From Acidimicrobiales bacterium (GTDB lineage: Bacteria; Actinomycetota; Acidimicrobiia; Acidimicrobiales; DATDAH01): 64,000 nt of DNA. This document shows positions 25,724-32,815 of this stretch, piece after piece. Location of the stretch: positions 101,080-165,079 of the forward strand of contig JAEUJM010000031.1 of NCBI GenBank assembly GCA_016794585.1, in the 5' to 3' direction. Every line of letters starts with the position of its first letter. The first letter of the stretch is position 1. The notes under the pieces are model-generated. The model was not told the DNA's origin, did no database searches, and saw only the letters and a program-made list of their open reading frames with translations. Made by a program: the position numbers and the translations under genes.

Positions 25724-25904
25724 CAGTTGCTCCTTTGGTCGGCAGCCTCCCGGCTGTCTTTGGTTTTGGTGTTCGTCGCCTGCCTCCCGGCGGTGACAGA
25801 GAGATTGAACCATAGATAGCCATAGGCAGTCAATAGTTAATCTAAGGCCGCCCTAAGCAATTTGCAGGCACGGCTCGCAGCTGTAATTCCGAGCTACTTG
25901 GTCA

Positions 25905-26010
25905 AGCAGCGCTGCCACTCGTCGCGGAAGGCCGAGCCGATGAGCAAGCGTTCCTCAAGCATCCGCGTGGGTGCGCACAGCACCGCCGCCGTCGCCGACG
26001 ACTCGGCTGG
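25905..26010 (-). pseudogene. Degraded fragment of a second integrase
   Basis: Read on the minus strand this stretch encodes SATAAVL...RMLEERLLIGSAFRDEW. It aligns with SATVAVLRAHRKRMLEERLLIGADFADE of the 18.3-kb integrase and breaks frame on both sides. About three quarters of the bases match across 100 positions. The rest of 25814-26079 holds no gene I can support, only the A/T-rich promoter-like segment. Confidence 0.7.
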
Positions 26011-26079
26011 CCTGACCACCGTCAGACATCGAGCACGATCAATCGCGCTGGTGGTGACCTCGCCCGGCCATCCGAGGGT

Positions 26080-26367
26080 CTACCGGCCGTTCCATGGCGG
26101 GTCCAAGATTCGGATCAGCTCGACCTCGACCAGCTTCCGCCCAACCTGTCCTTCCGGGCCAAACCAGAGAGTTGGGATCTCGCCCCGCCGATGGAGCGCC
26201 AGCACTCGGCTGTTCACCTTGCAGTTCGTGGATTGCCCACCGCGGAAGCAGTTGCGTGGGTGGATAGCCCCATAGCCTCGGGGTCCGAAACGGTCGACGA
26301 AGCTCTGGCACTCGCCGACGTACAGAACCTGGTCGTTGTTGGAAATCGCGTAGATGCCCGGGGTCAT
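26080..26367 (-). CDS. Small GIY-YIG nuclease-family protein
   Basis: A 95-residue protein that is almost entirely one GIY-YIG fold. GIYAISNNDQVLYVGEC is the two-strand signature. DRFGPRGYGAIHPRNCFRGGQSTNCKVN supplies the Arg and the helix region. The conserved Glu is likely in VEVELIRIL, and the protein ends in DPPWN. Such minimal GIY-YIG proteins cut DNA in restriction or repair contexts. The ATG overlaps the stop of the 63-residue gene (ATGA), making it the third gene of a coupled operon headed by a kinase. Confidence 0.78.
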   Translation of the reverse strand: MTPGIYAISNNDQVLYVGECQSFVDRFGPRGYGAIHPRNCFRGGQSTNCKVNSRVLALHRRGEIPTLWFGPEGQVGRKLVEVELIRILDPPWNGR

Positions 26368-26555
26368 GTCGAGCGCCGGGAGTACGAACCGACGGAAGGG
26401 GCCCGCGCCATGACGGTTGAGCGGAAGTCCACGGACGTTGTCGTACTGGTCTGCGGCAGGTACTCGGCCAGCTCGCCATCAGTGGTCCGCTGCACGTCGA
26501 TGGGCCCAACCGGTGCGAGGCCGTATGAGACCAGGTGCTCGATCAGCGAGGTCAC
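26364..26555 (-). CDS. 63-residue protein between kinase and GIY-YIG genes
   Basis: A GTG at 26555 overlaps the kinase stop (GTGA), and the stop of this frame overlaps the GIY-YIG ATG (ATGA). The two 4-base overlaps are the main evidence that it is translated. The protein begins TSLIEHLVSYGLAPVGPIDV, has no Cys or membrane helix, and ends in a Ser/Arg-rich tail. I recognise no family. It could be an adaptor, an inhibitor or a small DNA-binding protein. Confidence 0.58.
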   Translation of the reverse strand: MTSLIEHLVSYGLAPVGPIDVQRTTDGELAEYLPQTSTTTSVDFRSTVMARAPSVGSYSRRST

Positions 26556-27586
26556 GGTCGGCGACGCCGTCCGTCGCGGCCGTAGAAGGTTCGCCCGAGG
26601 GCTTCGAGACGAGGGCGCTCCTCCGGGTGGAACGAGAGCGCCTGCTCCACCCACTCTCGCTTGTTGCCGAGCCTCTCAGCGGCGCTGGGATCCAACTTCA
26701 GTTTCGTAGGGTCTGCACCGACCATGGCCTGCCGGGGCTCCTTTCCGGTGTAGAGAAAGACCGCCAACATGCCCACTGCATAAACATCGCTGGCAGTGGT
26801 CACGTCTCGCGCACCTAGCAACAGTTGCTCCGGAGCTGAATACCCACGCGTCCCCATGCCCACTGCACTTTGGGTAAGCGTCGTGTGGCGCCGACTCCTC
26901 GACAGGTCGAAGTCGCAGAGCGCGATGCTCTCGAAGAGCATGTGGCTCCAATCGATCTGCTCAACGAGGATGTTGTCGGGTTTGAGATCGCGGTGGACGA
27001 CTCCTTGCATGTGGACGAACTCGACGGCAAAGGCGATCTGGGACATCAGCCGGTCCGTGACGAGGTCGCTCGCCGAGTGGTTTCGGTCGCCCGGGTCGGT
27101 CTCCGGTCCGAACCCGTTTGCGAGGTACCCACGAAGGTTCGGACCTCGGAAGTCTTGAGCGACCCACGGGACCTCAGACTTCAGATCCCACGCGAGGATG
27201 TCCGGAACCCAGGGCGTTGGTCGGATCTGGTCATCGCGCGGATACAAGGGATGCGGGCACACACTGGCCTGGTCCAACAGGCCCAACTGGATACGAATGC
27301 TCCGCCAAGCTCGGTCGATGGTGTCTGTGTCCGATTCGGAGAACGTCTTGATGACGCACACCCTCGACAGGGCCTCGATGTCGCCAGTGCCGAGAAAGAC
27401 CGTCCCCTGACCGCCTTGGGCAATCTCTGCGTGGCAGTAGAACGACCCGTAACTCAACGGGGCGTCAAGTAGATCAGCGCCAGTTGCTTTCAGCGCCCTC
27501 CGGAACCGCTGACTCCCAAGCGTCTCCTTCCTCATGACTGTCATGATGGCACTGCCCGACCCGAGGCGGTCAGGGGTCATTGGCAT
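26552..27586 (-). CDS. Cytosolic Ser/Thr protein kinase in the island
   Basis: A 344-residue Hanks-type kinase with no membrane helix or extra domain. The Gly loop is AQGGQGTVFLG (56-66), the ATP lysine is likely K80 in CVIKTF, the catalytic loop is VVHRDLKPDN (D200), and the metal motif is CDFDLS (DFD for DFG, D225). GTRGYSAPEQ is the activation-segment end. It has an unusual 60-residue insert with many Asp and Pro before the catalytic loop. Start choice is uncertain: ATGs at 27544 and 27535 are alternatives. It heads a coupled three-gene operon, which suggests it senses or executes a defence response. Confidence 0.82.
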   Translation of the reverse strand: MPMTPDRLGSGSAIMTVMRKETLGSQRFRRALKATGADLLDAPLSYGSFYCHAEIAQGGQGTVFLGTGDIEALSRVCVIKTFSESDTDTIDRAWRSIRIQLGLLDQASVCPHPLYPRDDQIRPTPWVPDILAWDLKSEVPWVAQDFRGPNLRGYLANGFGPETDPGDRNHSASDLVTDRLMSQIAFAVEFVHMQGVVHRDLKPDNILVEQIDWSHMLFESIALCDFDLSRSRRHTTLTQSAVGMGTRGYSAPEQLLLGARDVTTASDVYAVGMLAVFLYTGKEPRQAMVGADPTKLKLDPSAAERLGNKREWVEQALSFHPEERPRLEALGRTFYGRDGRRRRP

Positions 27587-27683
27587 TCATCGTCCGAGCG
27601 CGTGCCGATCTGCTCCAGCCGACGGCAGTGCCCGGCCTCGACCAGCCAATTCCCATCTGGCGGCTGGGCGCCCGACGTCCACC

Positions 27684-27786
27684 AGATCTCTACCGGATCT
27701 CTACCGGACGGGTTGAGATCGGGTAGATCTGGTCAACATCGTTAGACAGACCTAATCAGAGGAATCCCTGGTCAGCGCCACATTCC
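27684..27786. repeat. Right set of end-associated repeats
   Basis: agatctctaccgg (27684-27696) and gatctctacc (27696-27705) repeat the left-end pair. gggtagatctgg (27721-27732) is a related inverted copy. 27766-27786 is the 21-bp partner of 14393-14413. The 27587-27953 stretch holds these repeats, the right att core and no supported gene. Confidence 0.65.
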
Positions 27787-27824
27787 CGCACCATCCAGCA
27801 TCGGCCGAGACGCCTCGGATCAGA

Positions 27825-27846
27825 GTTCAAGTCCCCCCTCGCCCAC
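27825..27846. repeat. Right attachment site
   Basis: An exact 22-bp copy of the tRNA-Leu 3' end with no tRNA around it. It marks the right boundary of the island. Confidence 0.88.
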
Positions 27847-27953
27847 TCCGGTTGTCCAGAAGGCCCACGACGTCGCCCTGACGGGGCGGCGTCGCCGCTC
27901 GTCTCCCCCAACTGGCCGATGTTCTCGGCCGGTGCTCGGCGGATGGTGGGCGA

Positions 27954-28145
27954 ATGACCTCCACCACTCGTCTTGCACTCATCGCCGGCGTCCTCGCGTT
28001 CGTCCTCGGCCTCGCACTGGGCAAGGACCAGGGCGACGCCGAGACTGCTCGGAACACGGCGTCCGCCATCCTCCTGACCCTGGGCTTCCTCGTCGTCGTC
28101 GTCACGGTCGTGCTCGCGACGGTCCGCAAGCTGCGAACCCGGTAG
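27954..28145 (+). CDS. Small two-helix membrane protein
   Basis: A 63-residue protein with two hydrophobic helices (LALIAGVLAFVLGLALG and ASAILLTLGFLVVVVTVVLA) joined by a charged loop (KDQGDAETARNT), and a basic C-terminus. This is a typical small actinobacterial membrane protein of unknown role. It is the first gene after the island's right att site. A start at the ATG 27954 fits the composition; no clear Shine-Dalgarno is present. Confidence 0.6.
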   Translation: MTSTTRLALIAGVLAFVLGLALGKDQGDAETARNTASAILLTLGFLVVVVTVVLATVRKLRTR

Positions 28146-28245
28146 GGCGTCCCGCCCGGGCAGCCCGAAGGGCCCATCCGGCAGTCGGTCGGCGTTCCCC
28201 CAGATGGCGGAGGTAACGGCACCACCAGCGGCGCACGATCCGGTC

Positions 28246-28680
28246 ATGACCACGACGACCACTGATCCCGTCACTCTCGCCACCACCATCATCGATGCCG
28301 TCAACGCCGGCGACCTCGAGACCGCCGCTACGCATCTCCACCCCGACTACCGCGCGGAATGGCCCGACGCCACCCTCGACGGCGACCAGGCCTTCGAGCG
28401 GGAGATCGCCATGTTCACCGGGCTCCCCGACACACGGTTCACCGTCGAACGCGCGACCGCGTTGGCCGATGGGCGAGTGCTGCTCGAGGCGATGGTCACC
28501 GGCACACACACCGGTCCGCTGGCCCTGCCCCACGACGTCACCCTGGCCGCGACCGGTCGGGAGATCCGGTTGCCGTTCCTGTTCCTGATGACGTTCGTCG
28601 ACGGCCTCCTGCACTTCGAGCGCCTCGCCTTCGACCATCTCGAGCTGATCCACCAGCTCGGCGCCACGGCCGGCAGCTGA
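28246..28680 (+). CDS. SnoaL-like (NTF2-fold) protein
   Basis: A 144-residue protein with the SnoaL/polyketide-cyclase pattern: an opening helix (LATTIIDAVNAGDLETAATHLHPDY), then AFEREIAMFTGLPDTRFTVERATALADGRVLLEAMVTGTHTG strands and a final FERLAFDHLEL. The fold makes a small hydrophobic cavity for isomerase or cyclase reactions; the ligand is unknown. An ATG at 28204 would add 14 poorly conserved residues. It ends 6 bases before the large regulator gene, so the two are probably co-transcribed. Confidence 0.78.
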   Translation: MTTTTTDPVTLATTIIDAVNAGDLETAATHLHPDYRAEWPDATLDGDQAFEREIAMFTGLPDTRFTVERATALADGRVLLEAMVTGTHTGPLALPHDVTLAATGREIRLPFLFLMTFVDGLLHFERLAFDHLELIHQLGATAGS

Positions 28681-28686
28681 GCAACG

Positions 28687-31600
28687 ATGGGGGACGTGTC
28701 GGACGCCGAGTACCCCGTCCCGGACGGGGTCGTGGCGTTCCTCGTCACCGACCTCGTCACCGACCTCGTCGACGACGGGGACCGCCAGGGACGCCACCCC
28801 GGCACCACGGCACCCGCCGTCGTCCGTCACCACACGCTCATCGGCGAGGCCGTCGCCCGTCACGGCGGTGTGCCGGCGTCCGGACCGGAAGCCGGAGACG
28901 GCACCGTCTCGGCGTTCGCCCGGGTGTCGGACGCGCTGCGAGCCGGGGTCGAAGCCCAGCGGGCGCTGGCCGCCGAGGCCTGGCCCACGACGACACCGCT
29001 GCGGGCCCGCATGGCCGTGCACGCCGGCGAGGTGGAGCGGGACGAGACGGGCCATTACGTCGGGTTCACCTTGCTCCGGGCCGGCCAACTGCTCGCCGCC
29101 GTCAACGCCGGCCAGCTGGTGGTGTCCGGACCGGCCGCCGATCTGATCACCTCGCCGCCCGTGCCCGATGTGGAGCTGGTCGATCTCGGCGCCCAGCGGC
29201 TCCCCGCCCTCGGGCATCCGCTCCGCGTCGTCGAGGTGCGCGGTGACGGGCTGGTGGAAGCCCGCCTGCGGACCATCGACGGCGTGCGCAACAACCTGCC
29301 GGTCGCCGCGACCGACCTGATCGGTCGCGAACGGCTGATGGTCGAGCTGACGGTGCCGGTGGCGACCGAGCGGCTCGTGTGCCTCACCGGCGCCGGCGGG
29401 TGCGGCAAGACCCGACTGGCCCTCGAGCTGTCCGGCGCGGCGGTGGCCCGGTTCGGCGACGGGGTGTGGTGGATCGACCTGGGCGCGGCCACCGGCGACG
29501 AGGCCATCGACGAGGCCGCGGCCCTGGCCGTCGGCACCCACCCGACGAGCACCCAGACCCGACGCGACCGCGTGCTCGGCGCCATCGGGAGCGGTCAGGT
29601 GCTCGTGGTGCTCGACAACTGCGAGCACCTGCTCGACGAGGTGGCCGGGTTCGTCACCGCGTTGCTCGGGTCCTGCCCTCGCGCCCATGTCCTCGCGACC
29701 TCACGTGAGCCCCTCGGCCTCGCCGGTGAGGTCGTCCGGCGCGTCCCCTCGCTCGACCTTCCGGCAACCGACGACGTCGAGGCCGTCCTCGCCAGCGGCG
29801 CCGGCCGGTTCCTGGTCGACCGCCTCGCTCGGGCGGCCGGGCCGCCGACGCTCGACCCCCGGGAGGCCGCTGCGCTCGCAACCATCTGTCGACGCCTCGA
29901 CGGGATCCCGCTCGCGCTGGAGCTGGCGGCCGCCCGCGCTCGCACGATGTCGCTCGACGAGCTCTGCGAGGGACTGTCGGAGCGGTTCCGCCTGCTCTCC
30001 GGCGGGCGGCGTGACGCACTCGACCGCCAGCGGACCCTGGAGGCGTCGGTGGCGTGGAGCCACGACCTGCTGACGGGGCCCGAGCAGGTCGTGTTGCGGC
30101 GTCTGGCGGTCTTCCCGTCCGACTTCACCATCGGTGACGCCGAGGCCGTGGTCGGCATCGACGACGGGTCGGGAGTCGAGGAGGGAGTGGGCCCGTCCGG
30201 CCGGGAGCTCGTGGGTCGTCTCGTCGACCGTTCCCTCCTGACGGTGGCACCCGACGGCTCGCTGCGGATGCTCGAGACGGTCCGAGCCTTCGCGGAGCAT
30301 CGCCTGGTGGAGGCGGGCGAGGTCCTCCCCACGCGCACTCGCCACTTGGAGGCGGTGCGACGCTGGGCCGAGGCGATGGAGCCGGCGTTCGACGGTCCCG
30401 ACCCGCAGCGGGCGATCGCCGAGACCGAGGGACGGCTGGTCGATGTCCGCGTCGCCCTGCGACACGCCGAGGCGACCGGCGACGCCGGCGCCATCTGGGC
30501 GATCGTCGGGGGCCTCGCCAACTACTGGTGGTACCGCGGCCACCTGCGCGAGGCGCTCGACTGGCTGGCCCGTGCCGAGGCGCTCGACCCCGACCTCCCG
30601 GCCGAGGCCCAGCTCTCCGGCCGCTCGGCCGCCGCCCTCCTTTCCACGGCCGTCGGTGAGCACGACGGGATCGTCGAGGCCACGGAGGCGGCCATCGCCA
30701 CCGCCAAGGCCGCCGGCGACCCCCGCCTCGAAGGTCGTGCGTTGATCCTGCTCGGCGCGCACCAGACCTGGCACGACGACACGGGTCGGCCGATCATCGC
30801 CCGAGGCCGAGCGCTCTGCGCAGGTGCCGGCGACGACCTCTGGGCCGCCTGGGCCGACTGCAGCGGCGCCCTGGCCAGCGTGCTCGCCGGGCGACCGCTC
30901 GATGCCATGCAACAGCTCGACGACGTCCGAGCGGTCGTCGACCGGTCGGGATCTCGCCGCCTGCACCTCGACGTGCTGGCGCGCCAGGTGTGCGCCGAGC
31001 TCCAACTCGGCGCCTGGCACGACGCCCGGGCCACCGCCGCCACCGGCCTCGACCTGGCCCGCGACTTCGCCACCATCAACGTCGTCGCCTGCTTCCACGG
31101 GGTCACCGCCTGGATCGACGCGCTCACCGGCGAGGCTGATCGGGCGGAAGCCGCGATGCGAGAGGCAATCGACCGCTACCTGCGCGACGAGGAGCTCCAG
31201 TTCATCCCGTTCTTCGTCACCGCCCTCGGCCACGCCCTGCTGGCCCAGGACCGCGCCGACGAGGCCATCGCCGCCGCCGGCCGGGTTCGGGACCACCCCG
31301 ATCTCGAATGGGCGTCGATCTACCGGTCCTGGCTCGACGACGTCCTCGCCCTCGCCCATCTGGCCTCCGGCGCCGACGGCGAAGCACGCCGGTTCGCCGC
31401 CCGGATGGCCGCCCAGGCGAAGAGCATCGGCAATGAGCTGGAGCGAGCGCGCGCCGAGACCACCCTCGCGGTCCTCGACCGGCGTGCGGGCGAGCACCGG
31501 CGCGCCGAGGGCCGCGCCCATGACGCCCTCGTGACCCTCGCCGGCCTCGGGGCCGACCACTGGGCGGTCGACGCCCTCGAGGTGGTCGCCCTCTTGGAGC

Positions 31601-32031
31601 TCGACGCCGACAGGGTCGACCGCGCGACCGCCCTGCTCGCCACCGCGGGTGCTCAGCGCGCGGCCCGCGGGGTGATGCACCGCCCCGGCTGGGAGGCCGA
31701 CTTCGCCTCGGCGACCGCCGGCGTCGGATCGCTCCCGGAGGGCGAGGCTCGCGACCTCGCCGCGGCGGTCGAGCTGGCTGCCCGGGGACGGGGTGAGCGC
31801 GGACGGCCGACGGCGGGTTGGGACAGCCTCACGCCGACCGAGCTGCGGGTCGTCGAACTCGTCGCCGACGGCCTTGCGAACCCGGCGATCGCCGAGCGCC
31901 TGCTGATGGGCCGAGCCACCGTGAAGACGCACGTCTCCAGCGCCCTGCGGAAGCTCGACCTCCAGAGCCGCACCCAACTCGCCACCACCTACACGGCACG
32001 CGCCGCGCCGTCCCTTCCGCCCGAGGCCTGA
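28687..32031 (+). CDS. Large LuxR-family regulator with cyclase-like and NB-ATPase domains
   Basis: A 1114-residue protein. The N-terminal domain (about 10-165) resembles a class III nucleotide cyclase (RARMAVHAGEVERD, YVGFTLLRAGQLL). The usual metal-binding FTDIEGST is replaced by a duplicated VTDLVTDLV, so catalysis is unlikely. An NB-ARC/AAA ATPase follows with GAGGCGKTRLAL (about 235-246), LVVLDNCEHLLDE and TSREPLGL. A TPR-like helical region fills the middle, and a LuxR HTH sits at about 1045-1110 (LTPTELRVVELVADG...ERLLMGRATVKTHVSS). It is likely an ATP-dependent transcription factor that responds to an unknown ligand. Confidence 0.88.
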   Translation: MGDVSDAEYPVPDGVVAFLVTDLVTDLVDDGDRQGRHPGTTAPAVVRHHTLIGEAVARHGGVPASGPEAGDGTVSAFARVSDALRAGVEAQRALAAEAWPTTTPLRARMAVHAGEVERDETGHYVGFTLLRAGQLLAAVNAGQLVVSGPAADLITSPPVPDVELVDLGAQRLPALGHPLRVVEVRGDGLVEARLRTIDGVRNNLPVAATDLIGRERLMVELTVPVATERLVCLTGAGGCGKTRLALELSGAAVARFGDGVWWIDLGAATGDEAIDEAAALAVGTHPTSTQTRRDRVLGAIGSGQVLVVLDNCEHLLDEVAGFVTALLGSCPRAHVLATSREPLGLAGEVVRRVPSLDLPATDDVEAVLASGAGRFLVDRLARAAGPPTLDPREAAALATICRRLDGIPLALELAAARARTMSLDELCEGLSERFRLLSGGRRDALDRQRTLEASVAWSHDLLTGPEQVVLRRLAVFPSDFTIGDAEAVVGIDDGSGVEEGVGPSGRELVGRLVDRSLLTVAPDGSLRMLETVRAFAEHRLVEAGEVLPTRTRHLEAVRRWAEAMEPAFDGPDPQRAIAETEGRLVDVRVALRHAEATGDAGAIWAIVGGLANYWWYRGHLREALDWLARAEALDPDLPAEAQLSGRSAAALLSTAVGEHDGIVEATEAAIATAKAAGDPRLEGRALILLGAHQTWHDDTGRPIIARGRALCAGAGDDLWAAWADCSGALASVLAGRPLDAMQQLDDVRAVVDRSGSRRLHLDVLARQVCAELQLGAWHDARATAATGLDLARDFATINVVACFHGVTAWIDALTGEADRAEAAMREAIDRYLRDEELQFIPFFVTALGHALLAQDRADEAIAAAGRVRDHPDLEWASIYRSWLDDVLALAHLASGADGEARRFAARMAAQAKSIGNELERARAETTLAVLDRRAGEHRRAEGRAHDALVTLAGLGADHWAVDALEVVALLELDADRVDRATALLATAGAQRAARGVMHRPGWEADFASATAGVGSLPEGEARDLAAAVELAARGRGERGRPTAGWDSLTPTELRVVELVADGLANPAIAERLLMGRATVKTHVSSALRKLDLQSRTQLATTYTARAAPSLPPEA

Positions 32032-32172
32032 ACGACCCTCCGTCGACACCAGGCCCGTCCCGAGCGGCGGGCCGCCGGGATCCATGTCAGTGTCGGGGCC
32101 TCCGGGGCCCCACCCACGTACTCACCCACGTTCCCGGAGCCGAGGACGATCGACACAAGGGGAGAACGGCCG

Positions 32173-32640
32173 ATGGCCCGCAAGATCGCGACCAACCGGA
32201 CGGTGGAGCGGGACGAGCTGCTCGAGTTCGTGCGGGCACGGCACCGGGTGGTCCTGCTCACGACCCGCGCCGACGGGACGCCGCAGGCGTCGCCGGTCAG
32301 CGCCGGCGTCGACGGGGCCGGACGGCTCGTCACCTCGACCTACCCCGAGCGGGCAAAGGTGGCCAATGCCCGGCGCCGGCCCGCGGGCTCGGCGGTGGTG
32401 CTGTCCGACGACTGGAACGGCGAGTGGGTGCAGCTCTGGGGCCCAATCGAGGTGCTCGACCTCCCCGACGCCCTCGACCCGCTGGTCGACTACTACCGCT
32501 CGATCGCCGGCGAGCACCCGGACTGGGACGAGTACCGCCAGGCCATGGTCGACCAAGGCAAGAGCCTGCTGCGCCTCACCATCGAGCGATGGGGCCCGAT
32601 CGCCAGCGGCGGCTTCCCCGCCCACCTCGCCGACGGCTGA
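32173..32640 (+). CDS. PPOX-class F420/flavin-dependent oxidoreductase
   Basis: A 155-residue split-barrel protein. RHRVVLLTTRADGTPQASPVSAGVD is the family signature, followed by AKVANARRRPAGSAVVLSD and VQLWGPIEVLD. These pyridoxamine-oxidase-like proteins bind F420 or FMN and reduce small substrates. AAGGGGAGAA lies just upstream of the ATG, a good Shine-Dalgarno. It stands alone on the + strand. Confidence 0.85.
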   Translation: MARKIATNRTVERDELLEFVRARHRVVLLTTRADGTPQASPVSAGVDGAGRLVTSTYPERAKVANARRRPAGSAVVLSDDWNGEWVQLWGPIEVLDLPDALDPLVDYYRSIAGEHPDWDEYRQAMVDQGKSLLRLTIERWGPIASGGFPAHLADG

Positions 32641-32674
32641 CGTCTCTCGCCTCTCGTTCGAGCACCTCGCGCGC

Positions 32675-32703
32675 TTGCGTTCGAACTGGTGTTCGGCTAG
32701 GGT
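32675..32703 (+). promoter_or_regulatory. Promoter of the HNH gene with embedded LexA (SOS) box
   Basis: TTGCGT (32675-32680) and TAGGGT (32698-32703) are spaced 17 bases. Between them TCGAAC-tggt-GTTCGG (32681-32696) matches the actinobacterial LexA operator TCGAAC-N4-GTTCGA with one mismatch. LexA bound there would block RNA polymerase. The leader to the GTG at 32816 is about 105 bases. Confidence 0.65.
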
Positions 32704-32815
32704 GACCACACCAGCTCGCAGCCTCTGGGCGCAGGACAGGCTGCCACTTCCCCGAAACAACCTGTTCGAGTGACGCCGGCGCCCGCCGAGGGCTCGCCGG
32801 CCTGGGAGTGGTGCC

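Larger units (their letters stand above)
14363..27846. mobile_element. 13.5-kb genomic island integrated at tRNA-Leu
   Basis: The island is bounded by a 22-bp direct repeat that begins gttcaagtcc and covers the T-arm and acceptor 3' end of tRNA-Leu. One copy is in the intact tRNA (14363-14384) and the other is isolated at 27825-27846. It carries a tyrosine-recombinase remnant, two operons and one large gene of defence type, a Fic remnant and a glycosylase-like gene. Codon and base use inside is more mixed and locally A/T-richer than in the flanks. With only a truncated integrase it is unlikely to excise by itself. Confidence 0.88.

Noticed and set aside
27825..27846. Possible second tRNA-Leu
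   Set aside because: Only the T-arm and acceptor 3' end are present. There is no 5' acceptor, D arm or anticodon, so it is the att copy.
29701..32085. 794-codon open frame on the - strand
   Set aside because: It is antisense to the large LuxR regulator, with composition typical of GC-rich shadow frames.
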